64,000 nt of DNA from Allodiplogaster sudhausi (Eukaryota > Nematoda > Chromadorea > Rhabditida > Diplogasteridae): the NCBI GenBank assembly GCA_945643635.1, contig CALZFC010000100.1:113501-177500 (forward strand), written 5' to 3'. This document shows positions 45,401 to 57,078 of the stretch, piece by piece; positions within the stretch are counted from its first letter, which is position 1; every line of letters begins with the position of its first letter. The notes under the pieces were generated by a model that saw nothing but the letters and a program-made list of their open reading frames with translations, ran no database searches and was not told where the DNA came from. The translations under genes were made by a program, and so were the position numbers.

Positions 45401-46784
45401 TTGTGCCGTGGACTGCTGTGGTGGTGGTGGCTGGAGTGGACGGAGATGCAGCTGCTGCAGTTGCTGCTGCACCGGGGCGGCCGCGACGGCGGCGGAGGGG
45501 TGTCGGAGGGGCTGAAGAATTGGCGGGCCCATCGAGTGGTGCTGCGGCTGCTGTTGCGGCATGCCCTGAGGGAAAATTTGGGAATAACTTTCTTTCACAT
45601 CATTTATTATGTTTAAAAAAACTCACTTTCACCGATGATTTATCAAGGTATGTATATTCTCGGATTCAGATTTTTCTGAAAGGTTTTTTTTATTTTCCAA
45701 ATAAAATATATCATCTCATTTAGTTGTCAGATTAAGTCAATGTTATTTTAAAGACAGAAGGTGGCTTTGAATTCGTAAAAAAATATTTTACAGGTTAATA
45801 AAGTTCCTGGTTAACAATAAGGTATACAAGGAGGAAATAGTTCTATGTAGTATTAATGGTAAGATCAAATAAAATACACCATAGAAGGGAAGACGGGACT
45901 GAACCTGCTGCTGCGGATGATAGCCAGCTGGGCCGGTGCCGTGGAATGACGGCGAGATCATCATCATGTGGTGCTGCTGCTGTTGTTGTTGTTGGTGTTG
46001 TTGTTGGGACATGTGCATCTGACGAAAGATAAGAATTCATAAAATTCGTTTCATCCCTTTTTATCCACTTTGCATGACATTTTCAACCAATAATGATGGT
46101 ACAACTTCTCGCCAATTAATGCAGAAACCATCCATGTTTTTAGATACATATGTGTATACATGTACTAAATGATTCTTATCTTTTTTCTGCACTAGTTGAT
46201 AACTTTTCTTCATTATTATTTTGAAATACATACATACATACATACATGTGTACATGTTTCTTGTAATTGGAACATCTTAATGATGAATGACTGAAATATT
46301 TCGTACCGGGTGGTAAGAGTTGCCGCTTTGGTGATGCTGCTGATGCATTTGGGCGCCGACAAAGTGAGGATTCCCTTGCGGATTCGGCGGTTGAAGCTGT
46401 GTGGGTGGGGATACGGTATACTGTATCACATTTTTCATGTTCCAAGTTAGATCTATACAGTACTCTATGAATGATTGGATTACTAATTAGAAATAAATGA
46501 ATAAGGGAAAGGAGAAAATCCAGAGTGACTTGAAGATAAAATGTAAAAATAAAATTGTATAAAAAAATAAAAAAAGGATAATACTATTTTCGAACCTGAT
46601 GATAGGTGATTGGAGGGTTTGTGATGTGCTGCTGCTGGAGGGCGTGTGCGAGATGCATTTGGTGGTGTTGCATGGAGGGGTAGGCGGTGGCGGGCGGCGC
46701 GGGGACGGCGCCGTTATAGCCGCCAGGAGGGCAGCCGCCAGCCATTGTGGACGGCGGCGGCTGGGCGCCGCCTTGGGTCTCCAT
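29167..46784 (-). CDS. Co-SMAD (Smad4 / SMA-4 / DAF-3 type) transcription factor, 1,321 aa, 31 exons
   Basis: The complete chain runs from ATG 46784 to TAA 29167-29169. Every intron phase agrees and the total coding length is 3,966 nt. Domains: Q/H/P-rich N-terminus (about 1-275), MH1 (about 278-405), an exceptionally long linker (about 406-1020), MH2 (about 1022-1270) and a 50-aa tail. Co-SMAD identity rests on QKTLDGRLQVAGRKGFPHV in MH1 (receptor SMADs have a different hairpin), on FYLDREAGR in MH2, and on the lack of a C-terminal SSxS phosphorylation motif; it ends KAVR. Co-SMADs trimerise with phosphorylated receptor SMADs, move to the nucleus and bind GTCT/AGAC-type DNA in TGF-beta/BMP signalling. 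In nematodes the orthologous roles are body size (SMA-4) and dauer control (DAF-3). Smad4 is usually about 550 aa and DAF-3 about 800 aa, so this is large. The exon list is given in the four domain entries. Two introns use GC donors (after exons 4 and 29). Confidence 0.92.
32065..32092. repeat. perfect 12-bp-arm hairpin plus adjoining foldback
   Basis: TACTGTATACCA (32065-32076), loop CCCG, and TGGTATACAGTA (32081-32092). A second, larger imperfect inverted repeat follows directly (GCCCATGAGCCAGGGAATAT at 32095-32114 against a relative ending at 32162). It lies in the intron between SMAD exons 23 and 24, and is counted here in the GC-cored foldback family. Confidence 0.85.
36184..36301. repeat. 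GA microsatellite next to a SMAD exon
   Basis: About 115 bp of GA repeats beginning about 25 nt past the donor of SMAD exon 13, so the intron starts with a CT run on the sense strand. A further GA tract lies upstream of the same exon at 36580-36627. Confidence 0.93.
37252..37326. repeat. foldback element abutting a SMAD exon
   Basis: GCCATGTCCAAAACATGG on the left matches, inverted and imperfectly, GGATATCCATGGC on the right. The middle (CCAGGTCGACCCGC ... CCGGGCTAGG) resembles the GC core of the other foldbacks in the window. It ends 17 nt before the donor of SMAD exon 12. Confidence 0.65.
38371..41168. other. large SMAD intron (exons 9-10)
   Basis: 2.8 kb between MH1 and linker exons. It holds a GA tract at 39238-39390, a C/T-rich tract at 40090-40220 and an unsupported plus-strand 106-codon ORF at 38911-39231. 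No nested gene called. Confidence 0.6.
41169..44253 (-). other. SMAD exons 7-9: MH1 DNA-binding domain
   Basis: Exons 44077-44253, 43650-43775 and 41169-41317. Helix region: KACESLMKKLKDRPDDLRTL. DNA-contact hairpin: TLDGRLQVAGRKGFPHV, intact. Zinc-type ligands are in place: Cys in VVGPCITL, Cys in IDSCRFPF, and Cys plus His in VCINMYHYE. LYGKLFRWGEMHKNELK matches the conserved RLWRWPDLHKNELK segment. An ordinary functional MH1. After YHYEKA the exon turns into a glycine-rich linker. Confidence 0.96.
41318..43649. other. large SMAD intron (exons 8-9)
   Basis: 2.3 kb with a GA tract at 42437-42493 and a TGTC/GACA-rich, partly self-complementary stretch at 42180-42265, possibly a decayed repeat. 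No coding signal on either strand. Confidence 0.6.
44379..44748. mobile_element. intronic inverted-repeat element enclosing a partial SMAD exon copy
   Basis: Arms of about 95 bp in inverted orientation (44379-44473 and 44645-44748) share CTGAAACCCGTAAAGG, AGGCAGTAAGG and TCAGATCCG. Between them, at 44480-44514, is a second copy of the end of neighbouring SMAD exon 6, with its donor side altered. It would read DIVQWLLDWYR against RIVQWLLDWYK in the real exon. ACCGTATCC-type sequences occur at 44347 and 44593 in direct orientation. The whole lies in the intron between exons 6 and 7. There is no acceptor in front of the copy, so it should not be spliced in. Confidence 0.7.
44787..46784 (-). other. 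SMAD exons 1-6: low-complexity N-terminus
   Basis: Exons 46596-46784, 46307-46396, 45905-46018, 45344-45565, 45133-45217 and 44787-44956. The start was chosen at 46784 because the exon 1 frame opens METQGGAQPPPSTMAGG and no in-frame exon was found upstream. Exon 3 holds a polyglutamine run (CAA/CAG/CAC mixture) and MMM, exon 4 is Q/P/L-rich (QQQLQQLHLRPLQPPPPQQ), and exon 6 has a polyglycine stretch before RIVQWLLDWYK, the start of MH1. Such a region would be disordered and resembles a transactivation or condensate-forming segment. It has no counterpart in vertebrate Smad4. Confidence 0.85.
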
Positions 46785-47839
46785 TTGTGTGTTTGTGTGG
46801 CAGAGACCGAGTTATGACGGCGCTAAGAGCACCTGATTGTTGAATTGACAATTGAAGTTAAAGGAGTTTTGAATTCGCGCCGTTTTCCCACAAAACAAAT
46901 AGGATTCCATTTCGCGACATCTTTAACAATGAACAAAAACATTACAAATTGGGCAACACTTTCGTTTTCGACCAATGAAATATACGCGAACAATATCGAG
47001 AAGAGTTAAAGAAGAGCAACGGCAGAATAGAGCAGGACGGCACGCCTAAATTTATTGTGAGACTCGGAGAGGATTATCCTAGTCGCGCGATTAAACGCCG
47101 CTTTAAAAAAAAACTTGCCATTTCAAGGCACGTGAGGAGAAATTATTCAAAAAGAAGAATAATGATGATGAATACTCGAGAGAAGAAAGCCAACAAAAAG
47201 ATAAAAGGGGAGATGTTTCATCAGACGCATACTCATAAAGGAATAGAAGAAAAGAAGTTTCCATGTACATGGATATATACATAATCCTTAATGACAGCTT
47301 CGGATTCGAGAAACATTAAATATTCCTCGACAAAATATTTAGTTACATTATCGACAACGAATAAATTTGTTAGGAGAAACGGTGAAGTACGGCTAAGGTA
47401 AGATTAATGTAAATAACGAGTAGTTTCGTTTAGTTGCCCATAACAAGGCATAACAAGTCAGAAGCACGTGAGAGGTATGCATACAGAGATAGCAGACATT
47501 GACAAAAGCGTGAGAGTTTAAGCGGAGGGGCGACCATAAAAAGAAGTGGAAATGAAGTGAGATGGGGGTGCACGAAAGAGATAAAGAGAGAGAGAGAGAG
47601 TGCGCGAGAGATAGTGAGTGAGAGAAATAAAGATAGAGCGAGAGAGTGAGTAAGAGAGAAAGAGAGAAAAAAAAGTCGGAAAAGTCTGCGCTACTCATCC
47701 AGTGACAGCATAGAGCGGCAGACGTGTCCAGCAGCTGAGAGGAGAGCAGCCGGCCTCATTGATTGCGTGTTTGGGCGAGTGCGAAAGAGATGGTGAGAGA
47801 GTGAGTGCGAAGAAAGAAAAATTGAGAGTGTGTAATAGT

Positions 47840-47870
<31 letters not shown>

Positions 47871-50362
47871 TGAGAGAGAGAATCAGAGAGACATGGAGAA
47901 ATTGCGACGCAGACAGTGTGAGCCATGGTCAAAGAGCATTGTGAGAGACGACGCGAAAATTTTAAGACTGCCGGAAGACCAACAGAAGGCAGGATGATAG
48001 AGCGCGTATGAGAGAGCGAGAGAGCCAGTGATCGTAGAGATAGCGAGATAAAGTGGAAGAGAAAAAGCGTATGAGAGTCGCAACAAAGAGAGCAAAATCG
48101 CACGCTCACAGGGTGGGCCAAGCGAGAGTGAAACATTAAAAAATGGTTGAAAACAATTTAAAAAAAAATTAGAAATTTAAACAAAAACTTTGAGAACTTC
48201 AAAGTATTAACTCTGAAAAACATGGTTATTTTCAAACAAGAAATCTACTTACCAGGATGCCAGCCTTCTCTCTCAATACACACTTTTTCTCTTGCAATTC
48301 ATGAAACCAAAAGGATATTGCTTATCATAACTTATCATTTAAACGTGTTTTCTCTCTGGCTCTTTGCGTTTTTCTTTCACCACACCTTACGATTCAGATC
48401 TTCTGAACTTATTAGCTGTATCTCTCCATCTAAAGGTCTTCTCTGAAATCCCTCGTTCCATATTTTGATGAGGACATCACGTGTTACTCCTATTGGCTTC
48501 CCACTTTCTCTCTTTCTCACTCCCTCTCACTCACTCTCTCTCTCTCCTCGTGACTACTAATGAGCCTCTCTTAGCAGTCCGCTTCATCCTTCATCTTGTA
48601 CGTATAAAAGTCCGGCATATTATCCTCAAAGCCGCACGGTTACCTGCTGAGGGCGTACTAGCGATGTGTCGAGTCTAACGCACTTTATCTCTTCTCTTGC
48701 TCTCTCTCACTCATTTTCTCTCTCTCCCTTCTCTCTCTCTATCTCACTCTCTGAGTCTTTCCTCTCGTTTCTCTTTACCAAACAACATGTCTCGTCCAAT
48801 ATTCTTTTCTCTCTGTTTCTCTCCTCACTTCTCATCCTCAAGCCTACGACTACAAATCAGCAGAGAAATCTCATGCCATGACACAGCAAGCGTATGCATG
48901 AGGGGTCATGCAATCTTATGCCTTGCCGCAAGGAAACAACAGAGATTCATATATCTATGCAAATGCCATGCGAATTTCTCGAGGAAATAAAGCCGTCGTG
49001 AAAACAGCAAAAAAATTGAAAGGAAACAAACAGACTCATTGAATCACTCTGAGAATCCTCAAAGAAGATCGTCATTTACATATGAATGAAAAACGTTTAA
49101 TTTTTATTGATGATTCGAAATATAAATCCAAATTAATATAGATTTATTTATTTTTATCGACATATTTAAAATGATATTCTTTAATCCTAGTATTTCATTT
49201 GCATTAACTTTGATAGATAGCTGGCACCTCTTTTCTCTTCCCCTACAGAAGAAGAGATAAGGAAAGCACATGGAAACTTTAGGGCGGAAATTCATTTGTT
49301 TCACGGACGAAATGATTCAAGGAACTGGACAGGAATGCGGAGCAAAATGTCGAACGCAAAGTTGAGCTGTTCAAATGGGCAGAGAGAGAACTGATAGAAT
49401 CTTGAAGTGAGTCCAAAACTCGCCTGACCATGAGGGTGAGAAACGCGAAGAGACGAGAGAGGGCTCTGCGAAAATGGAACGAGAAACGAGGAAACCGTTA
49501 AAAAGTCAAGTTCGCAGGATAGTGAAAGATAGAGAAAATTAGAGTGTATTATATGGTCTTTCTAAACCGGTTCTAAAAATAGGCATCATTTTAGGCTGTG
49601 CAACCAAACTTTCATTGGCATCCTCTCTAATATGCATATTTGTATATAGGTATGTACATAACAGTTCGAAATAAGGTAGAGTTGTTGGAGCAGACAGAGG
49701 CAGGCTGGGAAATGAGAGAAACAGAGAGAGACAGAGACAGAGAGAGAGAGAGAGAGAGAGCGAGAGTGATAGAGAGACGGTGAGCGAAAATCTGAAGTCA
49801 GCCCTCATTCTGCCACGATTTCTGTCGCGCTCGCTTGAGCTATGGGTTGGGGAGCTCACATGAGAAGAGAGTGGAAAATAAAGAGTAGGAGATGTGTGGG
49901 AGACGGATTTAAAGAGCAGAAGAGAAAAGATGCAGTCACTGGGAAAAGGGCTGTCTACACAGAGTAAGAGAAAACGGAAAAGAATGGAAAATAATATTTG
50001 TTTATGTTTTCGTATATAAATGCCGCTCTCTCTGAACCTCACGGAAGAATTATGACTTGTAATTTCGGAAAGCAAAATAAAAATTAATCAGTAAAATCAG
50101 TGTGATAGAAAGGTTTGAAAACGAACGAAATAAATATAAGAGTTTGTAAACGAGAACAAATGGGTCTTGATTATTCTTAACTTCTTTACTCCCGCGTCTG
50201 TGGGCTAGATAAGCAAAGAGCGTCCACTACATGCATGGGAAGTGGTGTGGGCACAAGGAAACGAAGAACGGAGTGATCTGAGATACGACGTAGATAAGAG
50301 ACGAATTGTAGGAGAGAAGTATATGTACGTGTTCGAAAGAAGAATGGTCGAGAGAGATAGTA

Positions 50363-50690
50363 AAAGAGAGAGAGAGAGAGGAAAAAGAGAGAGAGAGAGA
50401 GAGAAAGAGTAAAAGGGAGAGAGAGAGAGGGAGAGAGATTATGAGAAAGTGAGAGAGAAAGAGAGAATGAATAAGATTATATGATAATGAGTGAGAGTGT
50501 AAAAGAGAGTAAGACAGAGTGAGAGAGAGAGAGTGTGTTACAATATGAGAATTTAAGTGAAAGTGAGAGAGAGAGAAAGAGAGTAAAAGAAAGAGAGATT
50601 ATGAGAAAGTGAGAGAGAGAGAGTGAAAGAGAGAGAGTAAGAGACAAGGGAGTGAGAGTGAGCGACAGAGAGTGAGAGAGAGAAGTAATG
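50363..50690. repeat. GA microsatellite cluster
   Basis: About 330 bp of GA repeats with GTGA, GTAA and ATTATGA interruptions, partly duplicated internally (GAGATTATGAGAAAGTGAGA recurs). Confidence 0.93.
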
Positions 50691-51258
50691 GTCATGGACT
50701 AACGGATGGACATCTTGCATGTTTAGCGAGTACACGTCGTTCCGTTCCCAACATTACGAGATACGAAGGGTGCATTGATACCAAATCACAGAAGTGAATC
50801 GAGGCGACATAAGAGAACGAGAGAAAGAAGAGGAGTGACAGAGTTTGGCAGTCTCTAGTGAAGGTTTAGAGCAACGACTAAGATGTATGAAGTCTTAAAA
50901 GACATTGAAAAGGTCTAGTTGAATTAGTGGGAAAGATATCTTGCATGGTTATTTATTTATTTATTTATTTATTCGCAAATTTGTGATAACACTCTGAGAA
51001 CGCAAGGCGGAAAATAATGAATTTGGGAAAGTGGATCGAAATTATTCGTTGTATTTATTTAATTATCGATATCTGCGATCTCTTGTTTTTTTTTTAAACT
51101 GTCGCTTCATCTTTCACTTGAAATAACAATATGTAACTACCCTAGCAAAGTACACAATTAACGAACGCTCTTCTCTAGCGTTCAAGATCAGATCATTCAA
51201 CGGAGCTTCAATTTGAAACTATATCATAAGAACTTTCTCCTCTTTATTTCTACCTAAT

Positions 51259-51273
51259 TCTCTCTGTCTCTCA

Positions 51274-51308
<35 letters not shown>

Positions 51309-51320
51309 TCTTTCTCTCAT

Positions 51321-51390
<70 letters not shown>

Positions 51391-51395
51391 ATTCT
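51259..51395. repeat. CT microsatellite
   Basis: About 135 bp of almost pure CT with CTTT interruptions. Confidence 0.95.
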
Positions 51396-54214
51396 CATTT
51401 CCACTTTTCTGATTCCCTGGCTCGATCGATAGCTTGCATTAGAATGCATGATAGTGATCAAATGCCAGCCTACTGCTTTGCTGCTATTCTTCTCAATAGC
51501 AGGGGCAGCGGAGTGGTTCAAATAATGAAGGAAGTGAGTAGAGAGAAAGAGAAGGAAAACGAGAGAGTGTGAGAAAGAGAGAGAAAGAGAGGAAAAATTA
51601 GAGAGTGGGAGAATGAGAAAGGGCCATGAAAAATGCACGCAATGGAAATGTAATGTATGTACATAGTAAGCACTGGCCGTGTGTTTAATGAAGAATATCA
51701 AAGAAATACTTCACTATACTTCTTAGAATCTCAACTGAAAAAGCACAAACGTTGCAATTTGCTGACAACTTCAGGCATGAATGCGACTACAAAACCAGCA
51801 ATGAATTACCTCGCCGTAGCATTGGCCTTCTTTAAAGTCGATGAGAAAGCGATGTTTCTCTTCACCTCTCGCTTTATTCCGCCCTCTCTTCACCTCTCGC
51901 TTTATTCCATCTCTCTCTTGCTCTTTTTCTATACGTGTTTTCTCAATCTCTCTTTTTTTTTCTATCTCTTCCTCCCTTTCTCAGTTTCTCTCTACCTTTC
52001 TCCAGTCTCTCTTTTGCTCTCCCTTTCTTTGTCCATCATCTTATTTCTAGCATGGGTCGCAGCCATTCTGTAGAAACACAACTTCTATACATCGACCATC
52101 TGAAATGTATGCAAGGATACCTACATGCATGATTGGGGGAAGTAAACAAGTTAACATATCGAAATAAAGTGACTGGAAAAAGGAAGCAATGCCTAAAGTC
52201 TCCTCGATATTTATTACACTTAATCTACTGATAAAGGCGAATCCATGTGCTAATGTTTGTTTCTAGAACCTTATCCAGGAAACCAACAGTGGTGATTTTT
52301 TTTATAGCCAAGAAGATTGCACCGTCCGTAGTAAACTATCGTTATCTCGCGTGTGAAATCCTCCTAAAAGGACGCAGATTATAAATAATTGATTTCGGTT
52401 CGAATAGTCGAATAGAATGTATTACGCATATTTCGAAGGTCGCACAAAACCGCTGCCTGAAAATTGTATATGCGAGAATGATAGTGCGATTTGAAATCGC
52501 ACATAATTCTTTGGCGATCGTCCAGCTTCTGCTTCTTTTTTTTTTTTAGCTCAGAGGACATTATCTGTGTTTTCATACCACAACACACGTGTTTGGTACC
52601 GGTGGCAGGGGAATTACAAGAAAAAAAAAGAAAAACAATTGTGACGGGTTGATTTTTTTTTATAAAATTGTCATATTCTTACAAAAATCCCCTGTTATCT
52701 CACGTGCAGTAGTAACATACATATTTTCTTCCATTAAACAATATCCTAAAATTTTGTTATGCTTAGAATTTATAACAATGAGTTTTACCAAAAGTCTAAA
52801 TTAAAATCGTTCTGGGAGCTTCGCCTCTCGCTCTCTCCTCTTTCTTGCTGGTCAGACTGTGATTGAGCAGCTTCTCAACTGCTTAAATCTTTCTTGTAAA
52901 CCTTTCCTTCACTCATCCCGCGTTCACTTTCTCGCTGTCGCTAATGCGTAAATACGTTCATAAAGAACGTGACACAAAGCAGCCAGAACGATTGACGCGA
53001 TGCCTAAGATGGCCTTAAATTCTGAGGATAGCGACCACTTTATGTATTTTTTCTACCTCCCTCCCGCTCTCTCCTCCTCCTTCTCCTCTCTACCAATCTC
53101 TCTCTCTCGATTCCTCTCTCACCCTCTCTCTCTCTCTCTGATACCCTCTCTCCCTCTTTCACCCTCTCTCTCCCAGCCTCTCACTCTCTACTTCTGTCGT
53201 CTTTTCTTTCTCTCTCTCTCTCTCTTTTCCTCTTCATCTTTCTTCTTCACTTCGTCCTAATCTGCTCAATGGATTCAGTCAGCTGTTGGACTCATTTTCC
53301 TTCAGATAATCTGAGGCCTGCTTCTCCTTATTCGCTTCACACGGCTTATGGTTAGTGCTGACAATGAGAATGGAAAGGAGTTGTAGAAGTTCAGGGGCGA
53401 CAAGGATTTGAAACAAAAAAGTGAGAGAGAAAGAAGTCGATGGTGAAAAAATAAGAAGCAGACGAGAGAGAAAGAGAGGGAGAGAGAGAGAATGAGAGAG
53501 AGATGGAGAGATGGAGAGAATGGTCAGAGTCCGATGAAGTAAAACGGATAGAAGCAGACCAGATTTCTTGAGATAAGGCTGATTCATCCATTCGTCGATT
53601 CTGGTTAAAGGCGTCTTTCATTCCGGATGCGGTTCCTGATAAAGGAATGCTCTCTCTCTCTCTCTCTGTCTCTCATATTCTCTCTCTCCTTCTTCCACTC
53701 TCTCTATCTCTCTCTCTCTCTTAGCCTCTCTCGCCCCTCTCTCTCTCCTTTTTCCGCCTTCCAAAGCAAAAAGGCAAGCAAATGTGAGGAGGGAACGGCG
53801 GAATAAGGAGCAGTCAAGGACGAAGAATGCAGCATCTAATATTGTGCACTGGACTATTCCAATTATTCACACCAACTTCCGGCCCCGTCCAATGCTCCCA
53901 CACGAGCTTTTGGATCTGTGCCTCCAATTACGACGGTATAGCTTCCGAATCTCGCGCGGGCACTGTTTTATCTCTGCTCTCTCTATCTCTCTCTCTCTCT
54001 CTCTCTTATCTGTCTCATTTCTATCTCTTCACACCTCGCTCAACAAATTGCTCGCTATTGCAAGCCTTGTACAGATCTTTTCTCTCTCTCTCTCTCTCTC
54101 TCTCTTGTACTCTCTCGCCTAAAATGTGAAGTGTGAGAGAATGAGAAAAAAGAGTGCTACGTTGGAATGCCACCGAAAGGTGGCGCTCCCGGTCAAGAGG
54201 GAGTGGGGGAGTAC

Positions 54215-54215
54215 T

Positions 54216-54256
<41 letters not shown>

Positions 54257-54360
54257 TTCTCTCTTCTCTGTCTCTCTTTCTCTCTTCTCTGTCTCTCTTT
54301 CTCTCTCTCTCTCACTCTTTCGCTCTTCTCTGTCTCTCTCTCTCTCGTTCTCTCTCTCTC
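54215..54360. repeat. CT microsatellite
   Basis: About 145 bp of CT with CTTT and CTGT interruptions, followed within 60 bp by a GA tract of opposite polarity (54420-54510), so the two could fold on each other. Confidence 0.93.
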
Positions 54361-54859
54361 AAGCTTCTTCTGCTTCATCAGAAAAGGCTTGTGTTTGTGC
54401 TCAAGGAGGATAGGGTGGAGAGAGAGAGAGAAAGAGAGAAAGAGAGTTAGCGGGAGAGATAGAGCAATCAGACAGAGAGAGAGATAGAGAGAGAACAGAG
54501 ACAGAGAGATAGCAAGCTAGCAAGCATCCCGGATGGTTAGCATCTCTCTCTTTGGTGCCCTGTCCCTCGTCCACTCCGAATTGTCCACTCGTGGGAGAAG
54601 AGAGGGGCGGGATGGTTGGAGGGCGTACAGAAGAGGATGAGGGAGGACGAAGTGGAGACGTCTCCGTCCCCTTCCACTTACGTTCTGCACCTTTTCTCCT
54701 CCAATCTGGTGAGGCGATGACGGGAGATAGCCATCATTCCCCTCTCCAGCTCTCTTAGCCTTAAATTTCCCTCCGAAGCCTCCCTCTTCGCTCCCTTCTC
54801 GAACAGAGAAGGTGGTTGCTAAGCTGGGTCGCCAGCCTCATTCTTGAATTCTCTCTTTT

Positions 54860-55060
54860 TCTCTTTCTCTCATTCTGTCTCTTTCTCTCTGTCTCCCTTT
54901 CTTTCTCTCTTTTTTCTCTCTCCCTCTCCCTCTCTCTCCCTCTCTTTCTCTCTTCCTCTCTTTCTCTCTTTCTCTCTTTCTCTCTTTCTCTCTCTATCTC
55001 TTTTTCTTGCTTTCTCTCTCTGTCTCTCATTATCCCTCTCGCTATCTCTCATTCTCTCTC
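54860..55060. repeat. CT microsatellite
   Basis: About 200 bp of interrupted CT/TTTCTC repeats. Confidence 0.93.
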
Positions 55061-55554
55061 TGCTCTTATTCCCATTCAACTCTACAAAGCGATCGCATTT
55101 CATCTCTGTGCTAGTAGCTTTTATGATCTTCCCACCCCCTAAGCAGCCTGCGCCAATGTCCTCCGTGTGAAAAGAAAGTGTTGTTGCGCAGCAAGAATTA
55201 GCAATCAATACGAGGAATTTCTCTTAGCCCTTCTCAGATTACGCTTACAATTAGTATGTCTTTTATTAGCATTTTTCTTTTCTCACAGGCCCTCAGTTAC
55301 TTAAAGCAAACAAAGTTCTCTTTTCTTCGTTTAAGGATGTCGAAAATTCAATTTTTAATTTGCATAAATTTGCATAAATATGGAGAAATAGAATGTGTAT
55401 TTTCAATGTTTCATTTGTAGTATATTTTAATAATGTAGCGATGTTGTCCTATTCATTTAAATGCTATCATTTACTATTTACTTAATTCTCTCCCTCTCTC
55501 CTTCTCTCTGTCTCTCTCTTTGCCACTCTCTCTCCCTCTCTTTCTCTCTCTCTG

Positions 55555-55601
<47 letters not shown>

Positions 55602-55789
55602 ATCTCTGTCTGCTCTTGCACTCTCTATGCAGCTCTACCATATTCACGTCATCACGAGCGCTTCTGTTGACATTTCCTCATTTCGCGTGAGCCGTGATCA
55701 TCTTGCGTTGGTCGTGCGAGAAAAAGGGGTTTTATTCCTCCATAGGAGACTCAGATACAGGAAAGCAGAGATTCTCGTGAAGGATTCTG

Positions 55790-55838
<49 letters not shown>

Positions 55839-56055
55839 GTTATAAGGAAAAACGAGGAGCAAAGAAAACAATAACTAATATGTATTGCTTGATCGAGGCG
55901 ATCTCTGTAAAGTTGGGCAATTGCTTGTCTGGCGCTGAATTTGCTTTTAAAATAATCCGGACTTATTCTACTGTCCTAGACCGAGCTCTGATTGGAAGTG
56001 GCCTTTCCGACTGAAGAGAAACAGTGACTCTGTACTCGCTCTCTAACTCTCTCCA

Positions 56056-56155
56056 ACTTATTTCTCTCTCTTTCTCTCACTCTCTCTATCTCTCTTTCTC
56101 TCTCTCTCTTTCTTTCTTTCACTCTCATTCTCCCCTCGCTCTCTCTCTCTGACTT

Positions 56156-56202
<47 letters not shown>
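56056..56202. repeat. CT microsatellite
   Basis: About 145 bp of CT repeats; the last 45 bp are pure. Confidence 0.93.
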
Positions 56203-56207
<5 letters not shown>

Positions 56208-57078
56208 TTCGTCTGATGTCCTCGGGCCGTTGGGCGAATCTGCCAATCAGTGAGCAGGAGCTGCAGCACCTCGCTTCCACCACCACAACCACGTCAGTTG
56301 AGAGCAGAGAGATGTCGTTCAAAGCAAAGCGTCTGGGCCCGATTAAAAAAATCTCATTTTCTTTTTAAATTTTAAAATGTAATTATATTTGACAAGAGTT
56401 CACGCACATTCACTAGTCCCAAACAACTTTAAAATACCCGAAAATGAAATCGACTATCACAACCTTGAGAAAATTTTTTTTAGGAAAATCCTTCAAAAAT
56501 TAATATTCCAAAGAAAGAACATTGTAGAATGCGCTCAAGTGCCGTTACTGCGGACAGTCTGAGCGAGCTGCCCCGTAGGACGGGCGGATTGATTCGGGAG
56601 GAGGTTGCAGGTAGGAAAAGAGACGAGAGCCATAGAGGCCATTCTTTTATCGGATTTTCTGTATTTTTATTCAATTTGCCGTGTCAAAATCATTACCGTC
56701 TTTAGAAAAAAGTAATCAAAGACCATGTAAGACTGCGAAACAAACATGTGTGAAAAGCATTTTGTGAATGCATTTTCCTGACAAATTATTCTGTTCGTTT
56801 TTGGTTCCGAATTGCAAGAGATTGAGTAGGTAAATTTAGTAAGAATATTTTTTAGAGTTCCTCTCTCCTTCTTTCCTTCTTTTTCTCACTCCCTCTTTCT
56901 CGTTTCTTTCCCATGAGGCATATACAATTTGCTTGCGCTGTTTTCGGAGTATCGCGTCTTACATATATACTTAGCTGTTTTCATGAGAATTACTAAGGTT
57001 TTTAAGGACCTTATTATTATTGTAAAAATTATAAATTGTTTTCTTCTAAAGTTAATTAACTAAATAAAAAGCAAGAGC

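Larger units (their letters stand above)
46785..57077. other. 10-kb stretch without a supported gene
   Basis: Dominated by GA/CT microsatellites at 47580-47665, 47845-47885, 49720-49780, 50363-50690, 51259-51395, 53050-53240, 53465-53520, 53650-53745, 53985-54120, 54215-54360, 54420-54510, 54860-55060, 55485-55610, 55795-55835 and 56056-56202. The left end presumably holds the SMAD promoter and 5' UTR. Two islands without repeats have some coding look but no consistent splice chain: 53827-53960 plus (PRPMLPHELLDLCLQLRR) and 56210-56322 minus (with VVVVVEARCCSSCSLIGRF). A splice-bounded plus-strand island at 56528-56610 could be an upstream exon of the next gene, but its phase does not fit. 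Confidence 0.6.

Noticed and set aside
53827..53960. Possible exon reading PRPMLPHELLDLCLQLRR
   Set aside because: Attractive peptide but no matching acceptor/donor pair and flanked by CT tracts on both sides; no neighbour exons.
56528..56610. Splice-bounded exon as first exon of the Cys-rich membrane protein
   Set aside because: It ends in phase 1 while the next exon needs phase 2, and it encodes no signal peptide.
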